Assembly: GCA_045575975.1 (NCBI GenBank)
Contig: JAZNFO010000004.1
Coordinates: 1 to 64,000, forward strand
Direction: 5' to 3'
Origin: RGIG8709 sp045575975
GTDB lineage: Bacteria; Bacillota; Clostridia; Monoglobales; Monoglobaceae
DNA: 64,000 nucleotides
Shown: piece by piece, positions 36,139 through 45,359 of the stretch
Layout of the letters: every line of letters begins with the position of its first letter
How positions within the stretch are numbered: the stretch's first letter is position 1
Program-made: the position numbers and the translations under genes
Notes under the pieces: model-generated
What the model saw: the letters and a program-made list of their open reading frames with translations, nothing else
Told to the model about the DNA's origin: nothing
Databases searched by the model: none

Positions 36139-37470
36139 ATGAAAGAAAAGACGCTTGATTTAACAGAAGGAAGAATTTTATCAAAGATTATAAGATTTGC
36201 GGTGCCGATTTTACTGACCGCTATCATGCAGCAGTTATACAGCACAGCGGATGCCGTAATAGTGGGAAGAGTCAACGGGGCAGAAGCTTTAGCTGCGGTT
36301 GGTTCTTCGGGGCCGATTATAAGCTTTATTGTCTGTCTTTTTATGGGTTTTTCAGGTGGAGCGGGAGTTGTTATCTCTCAACTTATCGGGGCAAAAGATA
36401 AGGAAAACATCGAAAAAGCCGTTCACACATCAATTTGTCTTGGTTTAATCGGAGGATTGATTATCTGTGTTATAGGTCTTTCGATAACTGATAAAATGAT
36501 AGAAATTATGAACACCCCAAAGGAGATTGTTCCGCTTTCAAAAGCCTATTTGAGCATATATTTTTGTGGTATGATTCCAAGCCTTTTATATAATTTTGCA
36601 GCAAGCATCTTAAGGTCAGCAGGGGATTCCAAATCTCCTCTAAAAATCCTTTCTGTTTCGGGGCTTGTGAATGTTATATTGAATATTGTATTTGTTATTG
36701 CTTTCAAAATGGGAGTTGTGGGAGTTGCTGTTGCAACGGTTATTTCCCAGATTGTTTCTGCGGCTTTGGTTTTAAGAATACTTATGAAAACAGAGAAGGA
36801 TATAAAGCTCACTCTTTCAAAAATCAGAATACATAAAAATATTTTCAAAAAAATAATGAAAATCGGCATTCCCTCATCAGTAACCGGAACTACGACATCT
36901 TTTTCCAATGCGGTTGTTCAGTCAACAATTAATTCTTTCGGGACTGCGGCAGTTGCGGGCTTTGCCGCTTGTAATCAGCTTGAAAATTATGTTCATAATT
37001 TTATGAATGCGCTTCCTTTGGCGCTTCTCACTTTTATCGGGCAGAATTATGGGGCAGGAAATATGGAAAGATGCAGAAAGGGCGTAAAAATGACTCTCTT
37101 TGCCCAAATTGTTGGAGGGATTTTTATTGTTTGGCTAGTTTTTCCTCTGGCAGATTATCTTATCAGATTTTTTGTAACTGATGCAGAATCTGTAAAAGCC
37201 GGAGCTGTTATGATAAGAATTGTTGCTATGGGTATAACCATATGGGGAATTATGAATGCCTTGTCAAATACTCTTTTAGGTTATGGCGACCCGGTTTTCC
37301 CAATGATAGTGAATATTTTTGGAATAACAGGAATAAGACTTCTTTGGATATATTTTGTGCTTCCGTTTTCAAGAAGTATTAATATGCTTTATATTGCACT
37401 TCCTGTTTCATGGACAATATCTATGTTGGTTCTTCTTGGAAGATATATGTATAACAGAAAAAATTTATAA
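36139..37470 (+). CDS. MATE family efflux transporter 2
   Basis: 443-residue tandem paralogue of the preceding transporter, sharing LTAIMQQLYSTADAVIVGRVNGAEALAAVGS and FAASILRSAGDSKSPLKIL. I choose ATG 36139 (MKEKTLDLTEGRIL) because GGGAGATGG lies at the right distance; an ATG at 36130 overlaps that site. Divergence from copy 1 is clear across the whole length, so the duplication is not very recent. Confidence 0.92.
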   Translation: MKEKTLDLTEGRILSKIIRFAVPILLTAIMQQLYSTADAVIVGRVNGAEALAAVGSSGPIISFIVCLFMGFSGGAGVVISQLIGAKDKENIEKAVHTSICLGLIGGLIICVIGLSITDKMIEIMNTPKEIVPLSKAYLSIYFCGMIPSLLYNFAASILRSAGDSKSPLKILSVSGLVNVILNIVFVIAFKMGVVGVAVATVISQIVSAALVLRILMKTEKDIKLTLSKIRIHKNIFKKIMKIGIPSSVTGTTTSFSNAVVQSTINSFGTAAVAGFAACNQLENYVHNFMNALPLALLTFIGQNYGAGNMERCRKGVKMTLFAQIVGGIFIVWLVFPLADYLIRFFVTDAESVKAGAVMIRIVAMGITIWGIMNALSNTLLGYGDPVFPMIVNIFGITGIRLLWIYFVLPFSRSINMLYIALPVSWTISMLVLLGRYMYNRKNL

Positions 37471-37488
37471 GAAGAAAATTTTATAAGA

Positions 37489-38397
37489 ATGAAATCAAAA
37501 AAGAAAATATTAGTTGCATTTTTAATTAACCTCTTTTTCTCAGTTTTTGAGTTTGTGGGAGGGATAATCACGGGAAGCATAGCAGTTATGTCGGATGCAA
37601 TTCACGATTTCGGAGATGCATTCAGCATAGGTGTTTCCTTAGTTCTTGAGAAGATAAGTGAAAGAAAGCCTGATGAAAAATATACCTATGGATACATCAG
37701 GTATTCTGTTCTTGGGGGAGTTATTCAGTCTGCAATACTTCTTTGCGGTTCTTTGATTGTTATATATAAGGCAACAGAAAGAATGTTTTTCCCGGGGACA
37801 GTTGAGTATGGAAAAATGATTATTATTGCCCTTGTTGGCTTTTTTGTGAATTTCTTTGCGGCATATTTCACAAGAGGGGAAGATTCAATAAATCAAAAGG
37901 CAATAAACCTTCATATGCTTGAAGATGTTTTGGGCTGGGGTGTTGTTCTTTTGGGCGCAGTTGTTATGAAGTTCACAGATTTTTATATTCTGGATTCTAT
38001 TTTGTCAATTGCACTTGCAGTTTTTATAATGTATGGTGCAATCAAAAATTTAAAATCCGTGCTGGATATATTTCTTGAAAAAACTCCTGAGGGTATAAAT
38101 GTAGCAGAGATAAAAGAACATCTTTTAAACATAGAGGGAGTTTTTGATGTTCATCATCTTCATATATGGAGTATGGACGGATTTAAAAATTCTGCAACCC
38201 TTCACGCAGTAATAACCGGAGAATTGGGGTATACTAAGAAGAGAATAAAAGAAGAGCTTAAAGAACACGGCATAAGCCATATAACAGTTGAATGTGAGGT
38301 TCCCGGTGAAAACTGCGGTGATGAAATCTGTGAAAGCGGAGAGTTTTGCCATTCTCATCATCACCATGGACATCACCACCACGGACATCACCACTAA
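37489..38397 (+). CDS. Cation diffusion facilitator (zinc/divalent metal efflux)
   Basis: 302 residues with six membrane helices and a cytoplasmic C-terminal domain. Metal-site residues are visible in helix 2 (SDAIHDFGDAFS) and helix 5 (HMLEDVLGW), the HxxxD and HxxxD patterns of the family. The protein ends with a histidine-rich tail (13 His in the last 16 residues after the Cys in EFCHSHHHHG) that probably binds Zn or Ni. The upstream ribosome site is weak. Confidence 0.93.
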   Translation: MKSKKKILVAFLINLFFSVFEFVGGIITGSIAVMSDAIHDFGDAFSIGVSLVLEKISERKPDEKYTYGYIRYSVLGGVIQSAILLCGSLIVIYKATERMFFPGTVEYGKMIIIALVGFFVNFFAAYFTRGEDSINQKAINLHMLEDVLGWGVVLLGAVVMKFTDFYILDSILSIALAVFIMYGAIKNLKSVLDIFLEKTPEGINVAEIKEHLLNIEGVFDVHHLHIWSMDGFKNSATLHAVITGELGYTKKRIKEELKEHGISHITVECEVPGENCGDEICESGEFCHSHHHHGHHHHGHHH

Positions 38398-38408
38398 GGA
38401 GATGCTTT

Positions 38409-39332
38409 ATGGAAAAAAACCTGTATGATATGATAATAATAGGCGGAGGGCCTGCGGGCTACACGGCGGCGCTCTATGGAAAAAGAGCAGGACTTAAATG
38501 CCTTATTCTTGAAAAATATATGCCCGGCGGACAAATGGCTGAGGCTCATAATATAGAAAATTATCCCGGATTTGAAGATGGAATAGACGGGTTTTCTCTT
38601 GCTGAAAAAATGATGAAACAGGCTGTGCGTTTTGGAGCGGAAAGCAAGTATAAAGAGGTTTTAAGTGTGGATTTAAGTGAAAACCCTAAAGTTGTCAAAA
38701 CGAAGGATGAAACCTTTTTTGGGAAAACAATTGTTGTTGCAACAGGTGCAAATCCAAGAGAGCTTGGTATAGAAAACGAAAAAGCATTAGTTGGAAAAGG
38801 TGTCAGCTATTGTGCCACCTGCGACGGAATGTTTTATAAGGATAAGGTGGTTTCGGTTATAGGCGGAGGAGACACGGCAGCAGTCGATGCCCTTCTTCTT
38901 TCAAGGGTTGCAAAAAAAGTTTTTTTAGTCCACAGAAGAGACTCTTTAAGGGCAACAAGGATTTATCAGGACTCCCTTATGAATGCAAAAAACATAGAAA
39001 TCAGGTGGAATTCTGTGGTGTCCGGGTTGCTGTTTGAAGATAAGCTAAAAGGTATCCGGTTAAAAGATGTTAAAACCAATGCAGAAGAAATTTTAGACTG
39101 TGAGGGAATGTTTGTCAGCATAGGCAGAAAGCCTGCAACGGAGTTTTTGGAGGGACAGATGAAACTCTCGGAGAGTGGATATATAATAGCAGACGAAACA
39201 ACAAAAACAAGCATAGAGGGTGTTTTTGCAATAGGTGATGTGAGAGAAAAGGAAGTCCGCCAGGTTGTAACTGCGGTTTCGGACGGAGCGGTGGCTTGTC
39301 ATATGGTAGAAGAATATCTTTCGGACAAATAA
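38409..39332 (+). CDS. trxB: Thioredoxin reductase
   Basis: NADPH-dependent flavoprotein that reduces thioredoxin. The start is ATG 38409 with AAGGAGA upstream, giving 307 residues. FAD motif GGGPAGYTAALYGKRAG, active-site disulfide CATC in SYCATCDGMFY, NADPH motif GGGDTAAVDALLLS followed by HRRDSLRA, and the C-terminal FAIGDVREKEVRQV are all intact. No thioredoxin gene is seen beside it. Confidence 0.95.
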   Translation: MEKNLYDMIIIGGGPAGYTAALYGKRAGLKCLILEKYMPGGQMAEAHNIENYPGFEDGIDGFSLAEKMMKQAVRFGAESKYKEVLSVDLSENPKVVKTKDETFFGKTIVVATGANPRELGIENEKALVGKGVSYCATCDGMFYKDKVVSVIGGGDTAAVDALLLSRVAKKVFLVHRRDSLRATRIYQDSLMNAKNIEIRWNSVVSGLLFEDKLKGIRLKDVKTNAEEILDCEGMFVSIGRKPATEFLEGQMKLSESGYIIADETTKTSIEGVFAIGDVREKEVRQVVTAVSDGAVACHMVEEYLSDK

Positions 39333-39338
39333 ATAGGA

Positions 39339-39781
39339 TTGAATATTATGAAAGATTTTATTTATTATGCAAGAGCGAATATGATGTGGGCATCAAACCT
39401 TTCTCATAACAATCTGACCAGCTGTGGAAGAGACAGCGTTCTCGCAGTGCATCAGCTTGAACATGCAGTAAGCGGAGAATATCATAATGTTGCTTATGGT
39501 GCGGGGCTTGCGGTTTTATTCCCTGCCTGGACAAGATATGTTTATAAATTAAAGCCTGAGCGTTTTGCTCAGTTTGCAAGAAATGTTTGGGATGTTGAGG
39601 AAACAGATGATGAAAAAGCATCTCTTATGGGAATAGAAAAAATGGAGGAATTTTTCCGTTTTATCGGTATGCCACAAACTTTGAAAAACTTGCCGACCTT
39701 TGTACATTTGGAAGAAAAAGAACGGTTAAAAGCTATGTAGAGCTTGATTATGATAAGATTTTAGATATATTCAAAATCTGA
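39339..39781 (+). pseudogene. Decayed iron-containing alcohol dehydrogenase (C-terminal remnant)
   Basis: The frame from 39339 encodes 133 residues matching the C-terminal third of butanol-dehydrogenase-like Fe-ADHs (ARANMMWASNLSHNNLTSCG, HQLEHAVSGEYHNVAYGAG). About 240 N-terminal residues with the NAD-binding domain are absent. In the usual HGAGLA metal-ligand motif the His is Tyr (AYGAGLA). After MPQTL the frame breaks: the family-like C-terminus (EKLADLCTFG, then SYVELDYDKILDIFKI) continues in another frame from about 39683 to a TGA at 39781. A small internal deletion with frameshift fits best. Confidence 0.88.
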
Positions 39782-39791
39782 TTGTAAGGAT

Positions 39792-39838
39792 AAAAGAGTG
39801 CATTTAGTGTTTAGATACTAAATGCACTCTTTTTAACT
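39792..39838. terminator. Bidirectional terminator
   Basis: A perfect 17-bp stem: AAAAGAGTGCATTTAGT (39792-39808) with its complement at 39817-39833 around an 8-base loop, T-rich on both exits. It separates the trxB block from the convergent 5'-nucleotidase gene. Confidence 0.9.
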
Positions 39839-40729
39839 TTTGTAAGGAACTCTTGCTGATGGCACCATTTTTGATGCAGGGTCTGTGTGAACAGACTGGT
39901 CGTCAAAAAATATGTGAGCGCCAAAGGATTTTAAAACATCGCTTTTCTTTATTCCGCCAAGAAAATGCGCCTCGTCAATTCTCACATTCCATGCTCTTAA
40001 AGTGCGGATAACTCTTTCGTGTGCAGGAGCATTTCTTGCAGTAACAAGTGCTGTTCTGATTGGAGTCTCGCCCTCAGGGAATTTTTGCTGAAGAACAGAA
40101 ATTGTTTTCAAAAGCTTGGCAAAAGGCCCCTCGGGAAGTGGGTTTTGGGCATTTTCCTGTTCGTGCTTTTCAAATGCCTTAAGTCCCTTTTCCTGATATA
40201 TTCTCTCTGCTTCGTCGGAGAATATAACTGCATCTCCGTCAAAGGCAATGCGGATTTGTCTTATATCTTCATCAGGGTTTATAGGCAGGTCCGAATGATG
40301 ACAGATAAGTCCCGATGCAATTCCCCCGTTGATTGCCTCCTGAACATCTGATTCATTTGCAGACAGAAAAAGGTCTGTCTTAAAGGATTCAAGATAAGGG
40401 GAAATGGATGCCCCGCTGACCAGGGAAGCACGGCTTATGTTAAGTCCGTAATGCTCAATGGAGTTAAAAATTCTAAGACTTGTGTCTGCACTGTTTTTGG
40501 ACATAATAATAATCTCTGTCAGATATTTATCGTCTGCATTAAGCTGTTGCAGGGCCTTAACAAGCGGGAATGCAGTTCCCGGCTTTAAAATGGAGTCCTC
40601 GTGCTCTATCTGGTATTTTATGTAGGCATCAAGCCCCTCCTTTTCAAAAATCAGGTTTTCGGTTTCAAGGTCAAAAAGCGCTCTTGATGAAACTCCGATA
40701 ACAAGCTTATCGTCAAGACTGAGTGACAT
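39833..40729 (-). CDS. 5'-nucleotidase (cN-I type family)
   Basis: 298 residues, probably dephosphorylating nucleoside 5'-monophosphates in the cytosol. The segments RIAFDGDAVIFSDEAERIYQEKGLKAFEKHE, ALVTARNAPAHERVIRTLR and AHIFFDDQSVH are characteristic of the Pfam 5-nucleotidase family (HAD-like fold). The ATG at 40729 is well placed after AGAGGTGA; a GTG 9 bases upstream is inside that site. It is followed on the same strand after bofA, 13 bases apart. Confidence 0.88.
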   Translation of the reverse strand: MSLSLDDKLVIGVSSRALFDLETENLIFEKEGLDAYIKYQIEHEDSILKPGTAFPLVKALQQLNADDKYLTEIIIMSKNSADTSLRIFNSIEHYGLNISRASLVSGASISPYLESFKTDLFLSANESDVQEAINGGIASGLICHHSDLPINPDEDIRQIRIAFDGDAVIFSDEAERIYQEKGLKAFEKHEQENAQNPLPEGPFAKLLKTISVLQQKFPEGETPIRTALVTARNAPAHERVIRTLRAWNVRIDEAHFLGGIKKSDVLKSFGAHIFFDDQSVHTDPASKMVPSARVPYKS

Positions 40730-40742
40730 AAGGTTCACCTCT

Positions 40743-41009
40743 TTATATAAAAACTAAAGTGAGAAATATTAAAGCAATTCCTGGGATTCCAAGAATTCCC
40801 GCAATGGAGGAGGTCAGGAGGTTTATACCTATGGAAACCCCGAAAAGTCCTCCCAAAAAGTTGTAGGCAAAAATCATAATTCCGCCGAAAAGTATGTTTA
40901 TAAAAAGCCTGAATATAAATTGTATTGGCTTAATAAAAACAAGGCATAAAACATAAAGTATAATAATCCCGAAAAGGGCTGCTATAATAGACATAGAATC
41001 AAAAATCAT
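40743..41009 (-). CDS. bofA: Pro-sigma-K processing inhibitor BofA family
   Basis: 88-residue hydrophobic protein with two or three membrane helices (SIIAALFGIIILYVLCLVFI, and the C-terminal LLTSSIAGILGIPGIALIF). GIPG in the last segment and the size match BofA. In Bacillus it holds the SpoIVFB protease inactive in the outer forespore membrane. That fits the sigK with a pro-sequence at 58511-59194. AAAGGATGA lies upstream. Confidence 0.85.
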   Translation of the reverse strand: MIFDSMSIIAALFGIIILYVLCLVFIKPIQFIFRLFINILFGGIMIFAYNFLGGLFGVSIGINLLTSSIAGILGIPGIALIFLTLVFI

Positions 41010-41065
41010 CCGAAATCATCCTTTCAATATATTTATACTGAAAAGACGGACAAATATGACAACTT

Positions 41066-41962
41066 CTATTTAAGCTTTGCAAGATATTTTTTTGCCATAT
41101 GGCAGGGGTAATAGGATTCCTTAGCTTTTTTTAGACCGGGAAGTCCCATATCTTCTTCTCTGTTAACAAATTCAAAATCCTGCCAGCAGTTTAGGAGAAA
41201 TTGTCTGTTCATCATAGGAAATGCACCCTCATATGTGGTGTCTGCGTGTTCAAAATGTATAACAATGGTACTTTTTGCAGAAATCATAGGTTCCCCAAAG
41301 GAAAAAGCAACCATTTTGCCGTCAACCCTCAGGCAGGAGCCTGTAATGTCGAGGCTTTCCCAGTTGTCAAGAAGCTCTGAAACAGCCTCAAAGCTTTCGT
41401 CAAGCCCCGGAATGTCATATTCTTTTTCTTCAAGCCATTTTTTGTATAGAGAATAACATTCGTCCTTTTTGTCAGGTGTCATTATTTCAAAGGTGTAGCT
41501 GTATTTGTTTTCAAACCTGTTTGTAAAGTTTCTTTTTGCGTGATATTTTTTCCCCTTAAGCTCTGATAAATCCTGAACCCTGTAAACATAATCAAAGGCG
41601 TCCTTATCTTCTGAAATTTCTATGCTCGGAAAAGCTGTCTTTATTTTTTCAAGGTCTTCGTCATTATTTATTCTTATCATAAAGCTTTCCCCTGTCGTTT
41701 GAAATTCCCTGATTACTTCATTGAGACAGGAAATAAAGTCCCCGTCGCCAATGGGAAAATATATAATGGCGGGATTTTCCTTATGCTTTGAAATAATAAC
41801 AAGGCAGTCTGAAATAACCGAAAATTTCACATTGTAGCTTTTCCTCCACATAAAAAGGTTAGTGAAGGTAAGCTCTGAATTTTCGGAATTTGCCTTTTCT
41901 AAAAATTTATTTAAATATTCTTTTTTATCAATGGTTATATCCTGAATTAAAATAAAAAACAC
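41066..41962 (-). CDS. DUF2156 (LPG-synthase-like GNAT) protein
   Basis: 298 residues. The pattern TFTNLFMWRKSYNVKFSVISDCLVI, LKGKKYHAKRNFTNRFE and NREEDMGLPGLKKAKESYYP is that of DUF2156 proteins, related to the acyltransferase domain of lysyl-phosphatidylglycerol synthase. No membrane part is present, so it is a stand-alone cytoplasmic form. The start (GTG 41962) is uncertain because GAGGTG overlaps it. The exact substrate is unknown. Confidence 0.8.
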   Translation of the reverse strand: MFFILIQDITIDKKEYLNKFLEKANSENSELTFTNLFMWRKSYNVKFSVISDCLVIISKHKENPAIIYFPIGDGDFISCLNEVIREFQTTGESFMIRINNDEDLEKIKTAFPSIEISEDKDAFDYVYRVQDLSELKGKKYHAKRNFTNRFENKYSYTFEIMTPDKKDECYSLYKKWLEEKEYDIPGLDESFEAVSELLDNWESLDITGSCLRVDGKMVAFSFGEPMISAKSTIVIHFEHADTTYEGAFPMMNRQFLLNCWQDFEFVNREEDMGLPGLKKAKESYYPCHMAKKYLAKLK

Positions 41963-42091
41963 CTCAATATATATTATATCCTTTTATGGGAAAAAAGTCA
42001 ACGAAACAAAAACATACAAATGGAAATTTTTGCATATATATAAGCTGAGGGGTCAAACTCCCCTCGGCTTGATAAAAAAGGGGGAGTAAAC

Positions 42092-43366
42092 TTGGTTATA
42101 CACACAGTGAAAAGAGGAGAGTCGGCATTTTCTATTGCTAATGCATATGGAATTGAACTTCGTCTTCTTCTTGAAATAAACGGACTTGCAGAGGGAGAAA
42201 GCCTTATTCCGGGACAAAGTCTTCTTATTTTGTTCCCTAAAACAGTATACACGGTAAGGCGTGGAGACACACTTTATTCAATAGCGAGAAATTATGGTAT
42301 GTCCTACAGGCAGCTTCTTAGAAACAATCCGCAGTATGTGGGGTTTCCGTTTATAGACGAGGGAGACAGAATAATTATATCCTTTAATTCTCAAAAAATG
42401 GGAACGGTTGAAACAAACGGATATGCATATCCATATGTAACAAAGGAAATATTAAATTCTTCTCTCCCATATATGACATATCTTTCCCCTTTCACCTATG
42501 GTATAACAGAAGAGGGAGGTCTTGTGAATCTTGATGACAAGGCTCTTCTTGATGCAGCGGAGGAATATTCTGTAAGACCGCTGATGCATCTTTCAACACT
42601 TACAAAAGAAGGAAATTTTTCAAATGAGCTTGCATCGGTGGTGCTGAATTCTCCGGAAATTCAGGAAAAGCTTATAGATGCTGTAAAAAGCACAATTGTT
42701 CAAAAAGATTATGCAGGTCTTGATATAGATTTTGAATTTGTTTTTCCGCAGGATAGTTCTTTGTATGCCGAATTTGTTGAAAAGCTGAGAAATGCACTTT
42801 CTCCTTTGGGAAAGGTTGTTTTTTCTGCTCTTGCCCCAAAAACCTCGGATAATCAAAAAGGAACATTATATGAGGGACATAACTACAGACTCCTCGGAAG
42901 TGCATCGGATGCGGTACTTCTTATGACGTATGAATGGGGTTATACATATGGACCTCCAATGGCGGTAGCTCCTATAGGACCCGTTGAAAATGTTGTGAAA
43001 TATGCTCTTCAAAGCATTCCGCCTGAAAAGATTTTTTTAGGCATTCCAAATTATGGATATGACTGGACACTTCCCTTTGTCAGGGGCGAGTCCAGAGCAA
43101 GGTCCATATCAAATCCTGAGGCATTGGAACTTGCAAGGCGTTATGGCAGGGAAATTCTGTTTGATGAAGCATCAAAAACTCCGTATTTTAATTACAGAGC
43201 AGAGGATGGAAAAGAGCATGAGGTGTGGTTTGAAGATGTGAGAAGTATGGAGGCAAAATATAATCTTATTGTAAAGTATGGACTCAGGGGAGCAGGATAT
43301 TGGAATTTGATGAGACCTTTCCAGGCAAACTGGTCACTCTTAAATGCAATGTTTAATATTGTTTAA
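42092..43366 (+). CDS. LysM-LysM-GH18 spore cortex hydrolase (SleL/YaaH-like)
   Basis: 424 residues with two LysM repeats (1-50 and 51-97, e.g. YTVRRGDTLYSIARNYGMSY) and a glycoside hydrolase 18 domain. The catalytic DxDxE is D211-I-D213-F-E215. There is no signal peptide, as in spore-deposited enzymes such as YaaH and SleL, which act as N-acetylglucosaminidases during germination. The start is TTG 42092 after GGGGGAG at 42080-42086. It is a single gene between two minus-strand genes. Confidence 0.88.
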   Translation: MVIHTVKRGESAFSIANAYGIELRLLLEINGLAEGESLIPGQSLLILFPKTVYTVRRGDTLYSIARNYGMSYRQLLRNNPQYVGFPFIDEGDRIIISFNSQKMGTVETNGYAYPYVTKEILNSSLPYMTYLSPFTYGITEEGGLVNLDDKALLDAAEEYSVRPLMHLSTLTKEGNFSNELASVVLNSPEIQEKLIDAVKSTIVQKDYAGLDIDFEFVFPQDSSLYAEFVEKLRNALSPLGKVVFSALAPKTSDNQKGTLYEGHNYRLLGSASDAVLLMTYEWGYTYGPPMAVAPIGPVENVVKYALQSIPPEKIFLGIPNYGYDWTLPFVRGESRARSISNPEALELARRYGREILFDEASKTPYFNYRAEDGKEHEVWFEDVRSMEAKYNLIVKYGLRGAGYWNLMRPFQANWSLLNAMFNIV

Positions 43367-43399
43367 AAACAAAAAAGGGAGAGCTTGAACTCTCCCTTT
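43367..43399 (-). terminator. Terminator of purC
   Basis: AAAGGGAGAG (43374-43383) and CTCTCCCTTT (43390-43399) form the stem; the minus-strand exit reads CCCTTTTTTGTTTTT. On the plus strand the T-run is poor. Confidence 0.82.
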
Positions 43400-43413
43400 A
43401 GAATCTAAAAATA

Positions 43414-44097
43414 CTATCTGTTTAATATTAGCTTTGTAAGTTCAACCGGTTCAACAATTTTGCCGTCCTTATAAACTCTCATATTTCCTGATGCAATTTC
43501 ATCGATTAAGATAACCTCGCCATTGTTGTAGCCAAACTCAAATTTAATATCCCAAAGGTCAAGACCGATTTCTTTTAAGTCATCAGCAACGATTTTTGTG
43601 ATTTTAAGAGTCTGAGCCTTCATGCTTTCAAACATTTCAGGAGTCATAACTCCAAGAGCTGCAAGACCTTCGCCTGTAACAAGAGGATCGCCTTTTTCGT
43701 CGTTCTTGAAAGTACATTCAACATATCCGCCCGGAAGAACTGTTCCGTCTTCAATATATTCACCGTATCTGCGGATAAAGCTTCCTGTTGCAACAAGACG
43801 GCAGATAACTTCAAGACCGTGTCCGAAAACAGTTGCAGGAAGAACCTCCATAGTAGCATCATCAATATTTGCGCTCACATAGTGAGTTTTGATACCTGCT
43901 TTTTTAAGAAGCTCAAAATAACGAACAGAGGTTTCAAGATTAGCCTTGCCGATACCTTCTATTGTGAGTCCAACTGAGTTTTCACCCGGGTCAAAAACTC
44001 CGTCCTTGCCGGTACAGTCATCTTTAAATTTAAGCATAACGTTGCCGTTATCTAATTCATAAACATCTTTTGTTTTGCCTTCATATAATTTTTTCAT
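43414..44097 (-). CDS. purC: SAICAR synthetase
   Basis: Purine biosynthesis enzyme joining CAIR and aspartate using ATP. The 227 residues start MKKLYEGKTKDVYELDNGNV. Substrate-site motifs CRLVATGSFIRRYG, VECTFKNDEKGDPLV and LIDEIASGNMRV are present; the last differs from the more common EISPDTxR. AAGGAGTG is upstream. No other pur gene is in the window and I see no riboswitch in the AT-rich 230 bases between this gene and the tRNA. Confidence 0.94.
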   Translation of the reverse strand: MKKLYEGKTKDVYELDNGNVMLKFKDDCTGKDGVFDPGENSVGLTIEGIGKANLETSVRYFELLKKAGIKTHYVSANIDDATMEVLPATVFGHGLEVICRLVATGSFIRRYGEYIEDGTVLPGGYVECTFKNDEKGDPLVTGEGLAALGVMTPEMFESMKAQTLKITKIVADDLKEIGLDLWDIKFEFGYNNGEVILIDEIASGNMRVYKDGKIVEPVELTKLILNR

Positions 44098-44268
44098 TAG
44101 CCGCCCACTCCTTCAAATTTTAAATACAATAAGTATTTTAACACAAATTTTTTGATTTGAATATCCCTTTTTGAAAAAAAAGTAAAAAATTTTTTAATTT
44201 TGTGTATTTTATTAAAAATATGAGAGATACTGGCAGAAAAAAATATTTAAAAAATAGAATAAAAACTC

Positions 44269-44297
44269 TTGACTTTTTCAAAAAAAGAGTGTATAAT
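44269..44297 (+). promoter_or_regulatory. Promoter of tRNA-Pro
   Basis: TTGACT (44269-44274), 17 bases, TATAAT (44292-44297), 30 bases before the mature tRNA 5' end. Confidence 0.88.
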
Positions 44298-44327
44298 AGT
44301 CCGTGCATTTGAAAATTTGATATAAAT

Positions 44328-44404
44328 CGAGGTGTGGCGCAGTTTGGTAGCGCACTTGGTTTGGGACCAAGGGGCCGCAGGTTCGAATCCTGTCACCTCG
44401 ACCA
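44328..44404 (+). tRNA. tRNA-Pro (anticodon UGG)
   Basis: A 77-base cloverleaf with CCA encoded. The acceptor CGAGGTG pairs with CACCTCG. The anticodon arm is CTTGG-TTTGGGA-CCAAG with TGG at 44362-44364 and G at position 37. The T-loop has GGTTCGAATCC. Confidence 0.98.
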
Positions 44405-44441
44405 AAAATAAAAGCACTCATTATGAGTGCTTTTATTTTTG
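44404..44441 (+). terminator. Terminator after tRNA-Pro
   Basis: AAAAATAAAAGCACTCA (44404-44420) pairs perfectly with TGAGTGCTTTTATTTTT (44424-44440). Confidence 0.9.
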
Positions 44442-44584
44442 TGTTATTCGCTTTTCGCGATTCTCTATTCGATTTTCTCTAATTTTTCTTAAAAAGTTCT
44501 TCCATATTAATTTCAATATTTTTGCCAACTATTTTTTTTCGTATATTTGTTTCCTGATGTTCATAACACATAATTCCTTTAACT

Positions 44585-45337
44585 TTACAGCATATCTGCA
44601 AGATGTGGGCGGAGCTTTTTGAAAAGCACATTTCCTGCAACAAGGACTAAAATTGTAAAGCCCCAGAAATAAAGAGATAGATAAGGTTTTTCAAAAAACC
44701 ATCTGCCGTATATGAAGGTATCACGGTAACCTTCTGTTACATAGTAAACAGGATTAAGCATAAATATGAAAGTAAGATTTTCAGGGATTTGGCTTATATC
44801 CCAGAAAATAGGTGTAAGCCAGAAACCAAACTGAACAAAAACACCAACAATATTCAAAACATCTTTTGTAAAGGCACAAAGAACACTTGTCAAGGTTCCA
44901 AGAGCCAGAACCAGCATAAATGCTGCAAAGGCGTAGTATATAACCTGCATATAAAGGAGAGAAAACCCAAAACCGTAGAAAAAGGTTATAATAAATGTAA
45001 GTACAATAAAGAACAGATGCACGAAAAATGCAGATAAAATTCTTATAACGGGAAGTCTTTCAACGGGAAAAACAACTTTCTTAACAAGATAGGAATAATC
45101 AAGAAGTGAAGATGTTGCCCCACCCCAGGCCTCTGAAATAAAGAACCAGGGCACAATTCCCGAAACAAGCCATAAAACATATGGAACATCTCCCACAGGG
45201 GCAGACTTAAAAGCCACCTGAAAAACAAACCAATATATAAAAATGGTAATAACGGGACTGATAAAAGCCCACAAGGCACCTAAAGCGGAGCCTGCATATT
45301 TAGATTTAAAATCATTTTTCGCAAGAGTAAAAAGCAT
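44585..45337 (-). CDS. ABC-2 type polysaccharide export permease
   Basis: 250 residues with six predicted helices, of the Wzm/TagG class: FKSKYAGSALGALWAFISPV at the N-terminus, then VKKVVFPVERLPVIRILSAF, and FWLTPIFWDISQIPENL toward the end. ATG 45337 is chosen, 6 bases inside the longest frame. No ATPase gene lies next to it. The Wzt-like ATPase at 22038-23279 is a natural partner candidate. It is preceded on the same strand by a ttcA-like gene. Confidence 0.9.
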   Translation of the reverse strand: MLFTLAKNDFKSKYAGSALGALWAFISPVITIFIYWFVFQVAFKSAPVGDVPYVLWLVSGIVPWFFISEAWGGATSSLLDYSYLVKKVVFPVERLPVIRILSAFFVHLFFIVLTFIITFFYGFGFSLLYMQVIYYAFAAFMLVLALGTLTSVLCAFTKDVLNIVGVFVQFGFWLTPIFWDISQIPENLTFIFMLNPVYYVTEGYRDTFIYGRWFFEKPYLSLYFWGFTILVLVAGNVLFKKLRPHLADML

Positions 45338-45359
45338 AGTCAAAAACCTGTCCTTTTTA

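Noticed and set aside
44332..44622. 96-residue open frame over the tRNA
   Set aside because: It starts inside tRNA-Pro, crosses its terminator and runs into the permease gene; clearly a chance frame.
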